From NCBI GenBank assembly GCA_024220505.1, contig JAKZZE010000014.1:992001-1056000 (forward strand): a stretch of DNA of 64,000 nucleotides, read 5' to 3'. The stretch comes from Rhizopus arrhizus (taxonomy: Eukaryota; Mucoromycota; Mucoromycetes; Mucorales; Rhizopodaceae). Under the pieces are notes generated by a model. The model saw nothing but the letters and a program-made list of their open reading frames with translations. It had not been told where the DNA came from and did no database searches. Position numbers and translations under genes: made by a program. Shown one piece after another: positions 45,330-58,148 of this stretch; the stretch's first letter is position 1; every line of letters begins with the position of its first letter.

Positions 45330-46163
45330 TGTCCTAAAAAATCACGAGTCGCTCTTTCTTTTTCCTCTTGGTATCAAGGACGAAGGATTCTTAGAAGGTC
45401 TTTGTTCTAGTAGCATGCAATGATCATGGAAAGACTACTAATTTTAGTACAACCCAATACACTGAAACCATTTTATATTGCGATTACTGTACATGTGCTT
45501 TGAATGCTTTGGAAATGTATTTATTCTACGGAAGGCATATTGCAAACAAAGACTTTTCGGAATTAACCAACAAGGGCTGGTTTGATTAGAAAGTTGTCAA
45601 GTATATCGATCGGAACAAATCGATGACAAAACACCCAATTAAATTACATAAACAGGGCGTTCTAAAGCCTGTGGTATCAGCAGTAGTAAGGAAATGGTTG
45701 CAGGTCATGGTAGTAGTGCATGCCATGCCGAAATTGATGGTACAACAGAAGACCAAGTGCGTCTGCATGACTACTAGAATATGAAAAGTATAGAACCTTG
45801 CTAACTCGCTTCTCTTCCTCGTAAATTAATTAGAATCATTAATGGCTTTCCTGAGAAGAAAGGTCAAATTTGGATACCAAGAGCCGATATTTGTCCTCCC
45901 GAAAGTTTACAAAGAAATGTGTTTCCAATGGTTGGTGGGTTTTTGCTGAGACTTTCTTGAAGTTACTGCTAAACATGAAAAAGATCCTTTTGCAAGACTC
46001 TATGGCATTTCGTATTGACCGAGGAAGCAATATTTTGTTCAATCATTCAATGTTTAGCTACCCTGAATTTCTTAATTTTGAAGACTTTATGCTTGCTACT
46101 CTACAAATTGCGCAAGAACCTGTGGACATGATATTGCAACAAGCAATGCTAGCCTTCAGCTAG
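45330..46163 (+). pseudogene. Decayed Crypton/Ndc10-II-like tyrosine recombinase
   Basis: Plus-strand pieces read: ILYCDYCTCALNALEMYLFY then TNKGWFD; NKSMTKHPIKLHKQGVL; GHGSSACHAEIDGTTEDQVR then LHDY, stop, NMKS; a CYL-like join to LASLPRKLIRIINGFPEKKG; QIWIPRADICPPESLQRNVF; and from another frame NMKKILLQDSMAFRID and FNHSMFSYPEFLNFEDFML. The order (CP.nA..YLF.RW, TH.GR-like helix, R..G.W, then ADICPPESLQR..FP and LLQD) is that of Ndc10 domain II/Crypton recombinases. Stops at about 45586, 45775 and 45802, plus a frameshift near 45950, make it a pseudogene. The classification is by recalled motif order. Confidence 0.6.
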
Positions 46164-46712
46164 TAACTCACTAATATTAATAATAAATAGTATAGCAACC
46201 AACCAACCATATAAAGGCTATTAACGGAACCGCAAAGCAGATCGTCAGTCAGAAATAACTTGATAAAGTTGACTGATGATTAAAGAACACCTACAAGTGA
46301 GCTTTACATACGGATCGGACAATTTGGGGCAAAAGTAAGGTCTTCTTTTTTCAAATTAGATTTAAATATTTATGGGTAAGATTATAAATTTCTGATTTGT
46401 CTAAAAACAAGTATTTTTCTAGTTTACACTATATCAAAAAAAATGATAAATATGATTAAATTCAAAGTCAAACACTGCATTAATTGGTGATGAAAGCTTA
46501 GTAGACGAAATGGATTTGAAAAAAAGCAAACTGTACCTGAGAAAGCTATAGATTGAAAGATATAAAACAGACAAATGAAGATGAATAAGACTCGATTTTA
46601 TCAGTGCGTCAAATTTATTGTTCAAAGCATGATATTTCTCTAAAAATACATTGAAAATTATGTCATTTGAAGGGAAAGTGGTACAAACTTAGTTTATTGT
46701 TAGTGCTCAACC
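46164..46712. other. Intergenic, no gene recognised
   Basis: AT-rich spacer ahead of the next plus-strand gene; a minus frame at 46434-46625 is compositional noise. Confidence 0.5.
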
Positions 46713-47831
46713 ATGGGAACCAAAAAGCCACTATTTTTTTTTCTCTTGTTTCCACGCCATGATCTTTCTCTCTTTTCCTTTTCTAACCCAATGAAACCAG
46801 ATACCGTAGACATACCCATACAAAAACCAGATACAATAGAACCAACTATATACGATAAACCAAATACATATGACGATGAAGAACAACAACAGGTATCATT
46901 ACCACAAGAAGTACTAGACGATTTGATCATTAGAGCCGAATTTGTGAATGGCAAACGACCTGATGTGAGAACAGATGACGACGACAATGAATCAATAAAA
47001 AGAAACTCAGTGACATCCAGTTTACTGTCTCATGAACTACCTCCTACAACCAGTCTAGCCATACCACCTACAGCGATAAGTCCAAGCACCTCGAGCGTTA
47101 GCAGCATAACCAGTAAATCAAGCACAGGAAGCTCACGCATGGCACTATTGGAAATTCTAAAAAAAAAACCGATGGAGGACTTGATAAAATATGACCTGCG
47201 CAAGCTCTCCCTGACCCGTCCTGAGGAACATGACATTTATTTTCAAGGTACCAAGGTCCAAGCCTACAAAAAGATCCAACCGCATTCATATTCTTGGGGC
47301 TTTCAAAATATACTCTACCGTACATTGGAGGATGGGAATGTGAAGGTAGCAGAGGCAAGACGTAGGGCGTTCAAAAAGGAAATTACTGTCGAGTGGGGCG
47401 ATTTTCCAACTCAGGCCATTGAGGAAGAAATGGAACCTGCCACACCTTCAAGTGGAGATAGCACAGCAACAAAAAGATCGAATCAACTACACAATTTGAC
47501 GAAATCGCACTTATTGTTTACCTATGAGACTGAGTTTGAAGGATGTCGCATTCGATGGAAAAGAGCCAGTCTATTGTCACACGATATGGTGTGTGAGCTA
47601 AGAGTGAAGGAGAGGTGGCGTGTGATTGCAGAATTTGATAGCCATCGTATGGGATACTTTATTTATTTGGGCATGCTGATTATAGATAAAAACGCATTGA
47701 ATTTAGTAGAGAATCCAAATCATTTTGAAGCCCATATTATTGTTACTTGCTGTACTTTAATTGACTTGATGAGGGAAGTGGTGGAACAAGCGGTTGGTAT
47801 CAGTAAAGGAGGCATTGTTGGTAGTGATTAG
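46713..47831 (+). CDS. Conserved-looking fungal protein of unknown function
   Basis: Single-exon frame, 372 aa from ATG 46713 or 346 aa from the second Met at 46791 (MKPDTVDIPIQKPD). The later start avoids a Phe-rich stretch and fits a soluble protein, so it may be the true one. Residues about 60-150 are Ser/Thr-rich and disordered. From about 160 there is an ordered C-terminal domain: LRKLSLTRPEEHDIYFQGTK, HLLFTYETEFEGCRIRWKRA, MVCELRVKERWRVIAEFDSH, then ALNLVENPNHFEAHIIVTCC. Its alternating beta-strand pattern with a closing helix is reminiscent of Tubby-C-like barrels, but I cannot confirm that. It is encoded on the same strand as, and just upstream of, the G-alpha gene. Confidence 0.7.
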   Translation: MGTKKPLFFFLLFPRHDLSLFSFSNPMKPDTVDIPIQKPDTIEPTIYDKPNTYDDEEQQQVSLPQEVLDDLIIRAEFVNGKRPDVRTDDDDNESIKRNSVTSSLLSHELPPTTSLAIPPTAISPSTSSVSSITSKSSTGSSRMALLEILKKKPMEDLIKYDLRKLSLTRPEEHDIYFQGTKVQAYKKIQPHSYSWGFQNILYRTLEDGNVKVAEARRRAFKKEITVEWGDFPTQAIEEEMEPATPSSGDSTATKRSNQLHNLTKSHLLFTYETEFEGCRIRWKRASLLSHDMVCELRVKERWRVIAEFDSHRMGYFIYLGMLIIDKNALNLVENPNHFEAHIIVTCCTLIDLMREVVEQAVGISKGGIVGSD

Positions 47832-48012
47832 AAAGAGAAAGGAACATTGAATAAAAAATCATGTCATAATATTCTATAAACAATAAAAAAGTAGCCTTCA
47901 TGGTTGTACACATATTTTATTTCATAAAAGCCCTTTCCCTTTTTTTGATAAATCATTGATTTCTTCTCCTTAATTTTTTTTTTTCTTGTCAATAATAATA
48001 ATAATAATAATA

Positions 48013-49194
48013 ATGGGTTGCTGTGCATCAGTTGAACAAGATGATAGTGCAAAACTTCGTAATGATGAAATAGATGAACAGCTTAGACTAGAGAAATTGA
48101 ATGAAAAAAACGAAGTGAAATTATTACTCCTTGGTAAGTAATCTATTGAGATATATATATACAGAAAGAGAGAGAGAGAGGAAAACTTACTGTGTTTTAG
48201 GTGCTGGTGAATCAGGGAAATCAACAATATTGAAACAAATGAAATTAATTCATGAAGGAGGGTTCAAGGATGAAGAAAGGGAAGCACACAAAGAAGTCAT
48301 ATTCAGTAACATCCTTCAATCGATCCTTGTCATTTTGGAATCCATGTGTAATCTAGGCATCGATTTAGGTGACGCAAAAAACCAGGTTTACGCTGACCAT
48401 GTCATGCGTTACAAAACTCAAATTGATCAGTTCACGATGTCTCCTGAATTGACTGAAGCAATAAAAGCCTTGTGGAAAGATTCAGGAGTGCAAGAAACGT
48501 TTGTGAGGAACAATGAATACCAGCTGAACGACTCTGCTTCATAGTAAGTATTTGTTATTCATGTGCCAATGATAATTAATTCTTTCATAGTTATTTCGAT
48601 CATATCGAACGTATCGCGGCGCCCAATTATCTACCCACAGATCAGGATGTGCTTCATTCACGTGTAAAGACAACTGGGATCACAGAGACCAGATTTATGA
48701 TTGGCAACCTTGTTTATAGAATGTTTGATGTGGGTGGTCAACGATCAGAACGAAAGAAGTGGATTCACTGCTTTGAAAACGTAACGGCTGTTATCTTTTT
48801 AGTCGCCATATCAGAATATGACCAAGTGTTGATTGAAGATGACTCGGTCAATCGAATGCAAGAGGCCTTGACCCTCTTTGATTCCATCTGCAATTCAAGA
48901 TGGTTTGAAAAGACATCCATCATCTTGTTTTTAAACAAGACGGATTTGTTCAAGAAAAAATTACAAAAGAGTCAGCTCAACAAGTACTTTCCTGATTACT
49001 CTGGTAGTTTAGATGATTATGATACAGCTTGTGAATACTTTAAGCAACTCTTTGAGTCTTTGAATTGCTCCGAAAACAAACAGGTTTATACTCATTTTAC
49101 TTGTGCAACAGAGACGGAACAAGTCAAGTTTGTTATGGATGCTGTGAATGATATAGTCATTCAAGAAAACCTCAGAAGTAATGGATTAATATAA
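48013..49194 (+). CDS. Heterotrimeric G-protein alpha subunit
   Basis: Exons 48013-48133, 48201-48543 and 48591-49194 give 1,068 nt (355 aa). MGCCAS is an N-myristoylation site with palmitoylatable Cys. The P-loop GAGESGKST starts at G41 and is split by the first intron. The catalytic Arg is R178 (SRVKTTG) and the Gln is Q204 in [12 protein letters not shown], the same numbering as animal G-alpha-i. NKTD is residues 269-272, and the TCAT box is near the C-terminus. The tail ENLRSNGLI lacks the Cys four residues from the end, so it would not be a pertussis-toxin substrate. It relays receptor signals at the plasma membrane, probably to cAMP/PKA or MAPK. An (AAT)n run directly precedes the ATG, and intron 1 has a GA repeat. 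Confidence 0.97.
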
Positions 49195-49422
49195 AATATC
49201 AATTTATCTTCTTTTTCTCTCGCTCTCTTTTTGTACAGTATTCTTTTTTTTAAAAAAAAAAAATCTTTTTTACTATGCTTTGCTTCATGTACAAATTAAT
49301 ATAACGCTTTAATGTGAACAGGTAGATAACATACCAGACAGTTACTGTAACAAAAACTCGGTTTTTAGTAGTAAATGAATGTGTGTTTATTGATATCACA
49401 ATAATAAAATGAAGCCATAGTT

Positions 49423-51179
49423 TTAATAAACAGGAGTGACAGTGCTGATTTGGATATCGCTATAAGAACGCTCTTGCTTAATTCTGATTTTATCTTTTGA
49501 AGCCAACAACAAAACTTCATAAAAGCGTCGGGCAGCATCTGCTTTCTTATATGTAGTAGTAGGTGCTAACTCGGCAAACTTAACAGTACCATTGAATTGC
49601 ATGTGGTTTTCAATAGTTTCAAATGTTCTGCGAGTACTTTCATGAAGAGACTCATCAGTTTGAGAGTCAAAAGATCCATTTTCAACACTAATGTTTTCGG
49701 TATCTCTCTATATTAAAGTAAATGAGTTACAGAGAAAAGGCGATTTTTTGAGTGTTGTTACCTGGAATTGATTGAATCGTTCTCTATCGAAATCTCCTGT
49801 ATCAATGTCAACATCGTAATCATTAAAACCCTCAAAAGGCTCAAGGCCATCGCCAGCTGGAGTAGGGGCACCAAGATATGTCTCGCCTTGCGCGTGAGCT
49901 TCCAAAGCAGACGCACGTCGTTTACGACTGATCTTTGAAAACATATTTTCCAAATCAGTACCAAGAGCTTCACCACTAGGGCCACGCAAGTTGATAGCAA
50001 TCTTTGCTTTAGCAGCTTCAAAAAATTGGATATCCTATACCCGTATTAGTTTACTTGCCCTTATGGCTTTCTTTCTTTTTTTTTCTACCTTGTTGACAAT
50101 AGAAGACGTATTGCTATTGTATCTGCGAAGATCTTCTTGAGGGATTTCTGTTACTTTATCAACAATCAATCGCTTACGCTTACGAACAGTAGGTTCATGA
50201 ACAGACTCGGTATCAAAAATAAGTTGTTCATCAACAGGCATGATACCAACTTGCATAAGAGTATCAAGTGAAGCATCTGCTTCAATAGGAGGGTTAAATG
50301 CTGCCTCATGGACATCAACATCAGCACCATAATCCAAATTGTCATTTAAATCAAAATCAAAACCGGCTGTATTATCAGCAAGTCCAGTAGCATCGTCCAA
50401 AGACATGCCCTTGAAGGGCTCCGCAATTTCTGTAGGCTCAAAGGCTGTTTCAGCAAATCCGGCTTGATCACGTCGACCGGCTTCTGTAGTATCAAAACCA
50501 CCAGCACCACGGCCAAATTCAAGGGCGCCAAAAGAAAATCCGGTTTGCAATTCGCTTAAAGTGATATCTTGAGAAGCAGAGATATCCAAATTATCCAAAA
50601 TTGGGTCAATTTCATTCAAGCTAAGATATATATAAAAAAGAATTGTTTATATTGATTGTGTGAAAGTGTATATCGATCTTACTTTGCATTAAGAGGCACA
50701 TCAGGAAGTAAAATGTCGAATTCAGTTAATTTGTCTTGTAAGGTAATAGTGTTGACGCTGGCTATAGAATGGCTGATATCTGGCATGTTGACATCTCCTG
50801 ATTTGAATGCCTATTAAAAACAAAGTTAGAGCATTTGCAAAATGCCAAAGGGAGAAGAGATAACATACAAGCTTAATTTTGACTAAAGCTTCATTACAAT
50901 CTTCTAAAAGATATCTTGTTTTTCTTGAATAAATACGAACAACACCAAGTAAGAGTTGACCAGAAATACGAAGAGTTAAAGGTTCTTCTTCCTGGTTTGT
51001 TTCAATCGCATCTAATAAAAATTTAACAACCTGGCAACTAAATAATTAAACTAATGTATACCAATAGTTTTTTCAATGTTTGTCTGTAAAAATTGAGATT
51101 TAGATAGCCTTTTTTCCATGTGGCAAGCCAACCAGACACGATTTAAAGGCCCTGGTGTTGTCAACTGGTCTGTAATCAT
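49423..51179 (-). CDS. RAD21: Cohesin kleisin subunit, Rad21/Scc1 family
   Basis: Six exons: 51179-51062, 51011-50869, 50810-50683, 50620-50089, 50034-49762 and 49707-49423; total 1,479 nt (492 aa), phases consistent. The N-terminal kleisin domain reads [36 protein letters not shown] and [20 protein letters not shown] with [14 protein letters not shown], which binds the Smc3 neck. The middle is acidic and disordered. The C-terminal winged helix ([20 protein letters not shown], then DKIRIKQE) binds the Smc1 head. It closes the cohesin ring for sister-chromatid cohesion. The usual MFYS start is replaced by [12 protein letters not shown], but spacing to VWLA is near normal. Rec8 is the alternative; the well-conserved N-terminus favours Rad21. 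Confidence 0.92.
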
Positions 51180-53367
51180 TATTTTGTGTAAAGAAAAAAA
51201 AAAAAGAAATTATTTTGCTGCCACGATATTTTTTTTTTATCAAGCGCGTTGCCCGCATCAACTACACACATACACACGCGAAATTCGCGTCACAGGATTT
51301 TTTTAATATTTACCCATTTTGACTTTTAAAAATGTTTTGCACCATTCAGTAAGCTGGGCACTTTTACTGCAATTGAATGTTTGATGGCACAATCATAAGA
51401 TTTAGTTTGTTTAGCTATAGATTGTATAATTCTGCTGCATTTGGCTAGTCACTGCTTTTCATTCTTTTATTTTTATTCACAAATCAATTGCAAATGTTAA
51501 AGCCTAAGAATCAAAGCTTATCAAAGGACATTCAGAATGATACATGTAAGAGATGACATAAATTAATTCTAGTAAGAAAGATTGCTTGAATAATTACTCT
51601 GTGAAGAAAGCTGAGCCTTTTTTTTCTTTTTCATAAAAATGTATTCGTACTAAGCACAAAGAAATAGGTTTTAGATGATTCAAAAAAAAGGGACTTTATT
51701 CAATACTGTTGAGCTCAAGAAAGCTGTAGACCAAGTAAAAAGTACGATGAAGCTATATAAGAAATTTATTTAATTCATTTGAGCTCTCATCAGCACGGCT
51801 TGACTATTTAGAATTCTTGTTATTCTAGTATTCGTTTTTATGGGGTAAGCAAATCAGATGAGACTTTGTAGAACACAGATCAAATTGCTTAAAGAGGTTT
51901 ATTTGAATATGTGAAAGCTAATTTGTTTTTTCTTGTCATGTTTAAAAAATAAAAAACTCAATATCATTTGTATATAAAATTTGGCATATCTACCAAAGTT
52001 TTAAAATCAATGATAAAAGATAAGGTTCCCATACAAGACCATTTTAGGACACTTGTGTTGTTTTAAAGGTACGTTAGGGATGAAACTGATTAGTACTAAT
52101 GAGATATCAAGCAGCTTTTGTTGTACAGATCTCTTATTACCTTGTCATACCAAAACTGCTAACAATCATATAAATCCTTGACTATAAGAAAAAGCTTTTG
52201 TTTTAATAAACTTGGACAAGAAGAAGTATAAAATTTGAAAATGGATTAAAGTTTTATTAGAAACTATTGTAGCTTTATTTTTACGGCTACAAAATCCATC
52301 TCTTTTAAATTTTGAATGATCAATTATCTATTCTTTAAAGAAAGATCTCTTCTTTTTTTTCTTGTAATTTTCTCTTTATCTTCTTGCGCTACTTTACCAA
52401 ATTTTAATCTTCATTCAAGATTGTATAAAAAAGGAGTTGTAAAATAATGTCTGATCCAAGATGGGAAATAGTTATGTTACACAATGTTACACAGAAAGCT
52501 TTGAACAATGCAAATCGTATTTTTTTTGGAAATGATGGATCGTTACAAATAAAGATTGCCAAACTATCCGTTTAAAGTAACGATTTAATCTCTAAAAGCA
52601 TATTAATATGTTTAATTGAATCAATTCATATCTTTTGTTAACTTGATTTACTTTATTATATGTTCATCAATGTATGCTTTAAAGCATATACTTATCTTGG
52701 AAAGTTTAGGCTTCTTTTTAAAGCCCATGTATTTGTTTTATACAAATGTACTACACTGAGACTTTGTCAATGAATAAATAGGGAAAGTAGCATGATGGAA
52801 AGATCTGGGCATTATATAACACCCTCAATACTTGATATTCTATTCACTACTATTGGTTACCGGTGTTAGAATCACTATGAATATTTTATATTTTTTTGGT
52901 AATAAGAAAAATGATCCGACAAAGCAATCTTCAGGGAAAGGATGAAACACAAGTCATATGATGCATAATCGCATTCATTTCCTTTTTAAGAAACATAACC
53001 TTGATAGAGTTCATGATTTATTGACATCGGATATGAATATTCATATCCGCTCTATTGTGGGAAATCATACAATTGAAAGATTAAACATCTGCTTCATATT
53101 AAATTTTAGTATATCATGTATATACTCTTGTTTCATTAAATCCATTTTAATATAAATAACATTCCTTATCTTCTATCAAAAAGATAAACTTTTTTATCAA
53201 AGCAGATAAAATACGGAACTTGAATAATAATAAAATAGGAAAATACATATTTGTGTGTGTGTGTGAAATTTTTACATGAAATAAACCTTATTCAAATCAT
53301 ATAAATACAAATCATTCATTTCTTTCATCTTCATTTCTTTCTTTGTTCTTTTAATTTATTCTTATTA
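51180..53367. other. Intergenic, no gene recognised
   Basis: 2.2 kb between divergently transcribed RAD21 and the permease. AT-rich, with scattered short frames (for example 52958-53155) lacking domains. A (TG)n microsatellite lies at about 53252-53265, about 100 bp before the permease ATG. Confidence 0.5.
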
Positions 53368-55547
53368 ATGATTACTGAAAAAACACAAAATGATGGTTCT
53401 TCCACGGCTTCTCGTAAAGAGGAGGCAAGAATTGAACACTATAATCAAGACGACAAAATATCTGTAGGCTCTTTGGAGAGCCAAAATCCAAAGTTGAAAA
53501 GAACGCTCAAGGCTCGTCATTTGGCTGTAAGTTATACAAGGCATTAAATAAATAAAAAAAGGTTAAAATAAAATATACTAGATGATCTCCATTGGTGGTG
53601 TTATCGGTCAAGGATTGTTTCTTTCATCTGGAGCAAACTTGAATGCAGCTGGTAAAGAAATCAGACAGATAAAAAGTGCGATTCGTCTTAATTTCATTTG
53701 TTAATTTTTATATAGGTCCTGCGGGTGCACTGATTGCCTATGGTATCATTGGTTTTATTGTTTATTGGGTCACATTTTCTCTTGGTGAAATGGCTACATA
53801 CATTCCCGTCTCTGGTTCTTTTACCATCTTCTGTCGCAGATTTGTTGATACTTCCTTTGGTGCCACGATTGGTTACAATTATTGGGCATGCTGGGCTATT
53901 ATTGTCGCTAGTGAACTTACTGCTATCCCCCTTATTATGGAATTTTGGACAGATAAAGTTCCATCTTGGGCATGTAAGTTACAATCTCAATGTATTCATA
54001 AGTTATCATTACTGAATCCATCTCTATTCAGGGTCTGGTATCTGGTTGCTTATTATCTTTGTTTTAAACATATTTGGTGCTCGTAGCTATGCTGAAGCTG
54101 AATATATCTTTAGTATTGTATGTATATACCATCAACGACTACAGAAAGAAAACATGGGTAGACTCTAACATATAATGATTAGATTAAAATTTTAGCCGTC
54201 ATCATCTTTATCATCGTCGGCTGTATTACTTCTGGTGGTTTGGTTGGGTAAAATAATCATAGGTCGCAACTAGATCAATAGATACTAATAAACATTTCAT
54301 TCAGAAATACATCCCCTCATGAAGTATACGGATTCAAATACTGGAAAGATCCTGGAGCTTTCTCTAATGGTGCCCTTGGTGTCGTAAATGCATTTGTATT
54401 AGCCTCATTCAGTATGCAAGGTACTGAAATTGTTGGTATCACAGCTGGTGAATGTGAAAACCCTGCCAAGGTAATAATACTCCTTAGATTAGCTTTGCGA
54501 TCATGACTTGTATTCTAAACACAAATTATTACATTAGCAAGTGCCCCGTGCCATCAAAAATGTTTTCTGGCGTATCATTATCTTCTACATAGGATCAGGT
54601 ATGTCCTGGAAGATATAATTAGAATATTGATGACTGACTTGACTTTTTTAAAAACAGTGTTCGTTATGGGCATGCTCATCAGATACGATGACCCACGCAA
54701 CCTTAGTGACACAGACAGCGTTACTGTCTCTCCTTTTACTATTGTTTTTGAATTAGCTGGCCTCAACAGTGTAGCACATGTCATGAATTCTGTTATCTTA
54801 ATTACTGCAAGTATCTAATTTTTTCATTCATACGCTTTTAACTCATTTTTTCTTTTAGGTTCTTTCTTGTGCAAACAGTGGAATGTATGTTAGTTCTCGT
54901 ATGCTTTGCGCATTGGCCAATGAAGGAATTGCTTACAAAAAGCTTGGTAAAGTAGCAAATGAACACAAATCTGAGATTCGTTAATTAAATCTTGTTTCAT
55001 TCTTGTAGCACACATTTCCAGTCGTGGTGTTCCCATCTATTCCCTTACTTGCACAGCCCTTGTTTGCCTTGTGACTTTTGCAACATCCTTTATTCCAGGA
55101 AAAGCTCTCTTCCTTGTGCTCACTTCCTTATCTGGTGTAGCCGGTTTCGTAACCTGGGGTGGTATCTGTTTTGCTCACTATCGATTCCGTAAGGCAATGA
55201 AGGTACAAAACCGTTCGCTTGATAGTTTACCTATTCGAACACCTTTCCATCCATTTGGTGACATCTTTGGTATGATTGCCTGTACCGTGATTGCTTTGAT
55301 GGCCGGTTATTCTTATTTTGTTCCTCCCAGTGCGATAGGTTTGATTGGTAATTATGCTGGTCTTATTTTATGTGCTATTGGCTATACGATTACAAAGATT
55401 TGGACACGTTCAAAGATGGTCCCATTGGAATTGATTGATCTTGATACTGGCCGCGCTGATGATATATTTACAGAAGAAGACAGAAACGAAATCACTGGAC
55501 CATGGTATGCTCGAGTTGGAAAGCGTATTGTTTACGCTCTTACTTAA
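53368..55547 (+). CDS. Amino acid permease of the YAT family
   Basis: Ten exons: 53368-53526, 53582-53651, 53716-53973, 54032-54117, 54183-54247, 54305-54470, 54538-54598, 54658-54806, 54859-54946 and 55009-55547; 1,641 nt, 546 aa, all phases consistent. The first TM has the APC-superfamily signature MISIGGVIGQGLFLSSG. PAGALIAYGIIGFIVYW, GYNYWACWAIIVASE, ASFSMQGTEIVGITAGE and NSGMYVSSRMLCALANEG are all canonical for fungal amino acid permeases with 12 TM helices. The C-terminal tail PLELIDLDTGRADDIF also fits. It is a plasma-membrane proton symporter of amino acids; substrate specificity cannot be read. Intron 8 is best explained as a GC-AG intron (GCAAGT donor at 54807). Confidence 0.93.
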
Positions 55548-56390
55548 AAGCTCTATTTGGTGTATTTTAAATAATTTAATAATACCAAAAAAAAAATTCT
55601 AACATCAATATTTATTGAATGCCTTTAATTAAAAGTATATGTACTACTTGAACTTAATCTTTTTGTGTAATAACCTAAATTCATCAATCTGGTGCTACAA
55701 AATGCAATATTGAAGTATTATTACTTTGATTTTTTAATGGCAACACCATAAATCATGGCTTATTAACTTACCATATGTTCTTATTACCTTTATACTTTGT
55801 CGATGGCCACTATACAGTATCATAATATTAATGCAATATTCGCTACATTAGAGTACTTTTATCCAAAATCTTTGCGATTAGACAAAATCAAAATATAGGC
55901 ATTGTTATTATTCCCTCTTATATAGTATTTTGAAATTAGTATAATTAAATGAGACTCATCTACTTGATAGAACCTGTAATTTTAAGTTTTTGATACTGTA
56001 ATAAAAAACCTAAACATATCTAATAATTTTGTAGATACAACGTAAATACATATATTTAAAATGGCATTCAAAAACATCATATCGAGTGTTTTTATTTAAT
56101 GTAAAGACTTATTTTTTAACAAGCTTACTACCATCTTATTAATCAAATGGTAGGATAGTCCACAAGCACACTAGACAAGCTAATTGTTGAGTATATTTGT
56201 ATTCATATTCTGTTAAAAAAGAATGAGTAACTTCGATTCTTGTCTAACATTGATCTAATTAATTTATGGCGCTTTAAATGCGGCTATGCTGAATAGAAAC
56301 ATAATATACTCCGTATGAAAAAAAATGATACAGCTCTGGTTTTACAGTATTGTCTATGTATTATCTCCTTTCATCTTATTTGCGGTGAAT

Positions 56391-56632
56391 TTGGCAATGT
56401 TGGCGAAACGAAGACAGAGGATGTGGTTTATGGCTTTCTAGCCGCGCTTTTATTCTCAGATTTAATATAATATAAAATAAATTTTTTTGATCTATTTCTT
56501 TATATTTTTTAAAGTTGCAGTTTGATTTTTTGAAGCCCTGGTGGCAAAGGTGGGTTTAAGTAAATAACCATCTTCTATACCAAGGGCGGGTAGTCACCAC
56601 ATCCTCTGTCTTTGTTTCGTCAACATTGTCAA
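56391..56632. repeat. Inverted-repeat (MITE-like) element, 242 bp
   Basis: Arms of 36 bp at 56391-56426 (TTGGCAATGTTGGCGAAACG, then AAGACAGAGGATGTGG) and 56597-56632 (reverse complement TTGACAATGTTGACGAAACA, then AAGACAGAGGATGTGG) differ at four positions. The 170-bp interior has no coding frame. No convincing target-site duplication was found. Confidence 0.8.
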
Positions 56633-58148
56633 TAGCAAAGAACTAAGTTTTGGATAACAACCTTTTTGTACATAGCCTCTTTGAGAAGTATGGTTTTCTT
56701 TTTTTTTAGAAATAATAGTAAAGAATTGCCCTTGAATTACTCTTATAAACACTTTTTCAAATCTATAGGTTATGAATGGTACCCCGAAGGGCGTTTCGTT
56801 CAATGTCAGGTTCTAAGTCTATGCCTGGAATGTTCTGCGAAAGATATACCCTGTTTCTAGGGATCACCCTATCTCAAGCAAAGCGTGACCGTATCTGTTA
56901 CTTCCCTTGTTGTAGCTTCAGATGTCAAGGCATCTTCCGTCTAGCACTAGGATGAACAGATCGGGCATTACTTTTACTTGAGTTCGCATTCCTCCTTAGA
57001 GCTTATGAGTTCTAGCAGATCATCGTCCCATCCTGCCACAGATCCTAGAAGCATATCAAAGTGGCCATAAAGAGATAGAAAGAGAAGAGATTACAAAGAT
57101 AATAAAGAGACTACCAAAAGAGAGCTTTTACAAGAAAGGATTGCTACCAAGTGGAACATATGGACATAAAAGCAAGTACAACAGCAGTCTTAAAGAAAAC
57201 CCATTTACATTGACATAGGAGAGAATAAATTATTAATCTAGAAGAAGAAGTTAATAAAAAGGATCATTCTATTATGAACATTACTTTTTAGCCAAAGGGG
57301 CAGCAAAAAGGATATTCTTGACCATGACTAACAAAGACAGACAGAGCAAGCTATTTCAAGAATGGTAATAAAATAATTATAAAGTACAAAAGAAAATTTT
57401 TACAATTTTATGAGGCCAAGAAATGATTTTCTTTTTTAACCATTGAAATCAAATGGAATGACGCGTTTAACATTGGATGAAACCAAAATGGCCAAAGAAC
57501 GATAAACAAAAGAGAGCACACCAACTTTTGATGTTAATTGAAACCATATAAAGTGGCAGAGAATAGATGTATTATGTGGGCCATATATCTTTAACGTTGA
57601 TTAAAGACCAAATTAATAACAGATAAGAGATTTTAAGAGACCAAATAGAGAGAATCATGTTTGAAACACACTAGTAGCAAGAGTATTTGTTTGAGAAGCT
57701 TTTTTTTTTTGATAAAAGACCACAGGAGCCAAGTTCAGAGTTGAAAAGACAAAATATTTAGGCCATTAGTTTTAGAAAAGAGTGATTATCTGATGGAGAA
57801 AGAAAGAAAAAAGCTTTAGCAAAAAGAATTCTTTAAATATTTTTTTCACATTCTTGATGAGCCATTCTCTTTTTTTTTTCGAATTTCTATGAAATTTTAA
57901 AAATCTCATTTATCCATAAAGGGAAGAAATCGCTCTAGGCTAACGAATCAACAAATGCAAAAAATCGTTTAACCACAACTATTATTCTTTCTTTATACAA
58001 AATCCCCTCATATAAATTTTAAAGCAATGACCCTTTTAGTTTTCGATAAACCTTATACTTTAGTTTTTTTTTTTTTTTTTTTTTTTTTGTAAAATAAGTT
58101 ATTTTATTAATTTTGAGTCACACATCGCGGAGAGGTGGGACTAGATTA

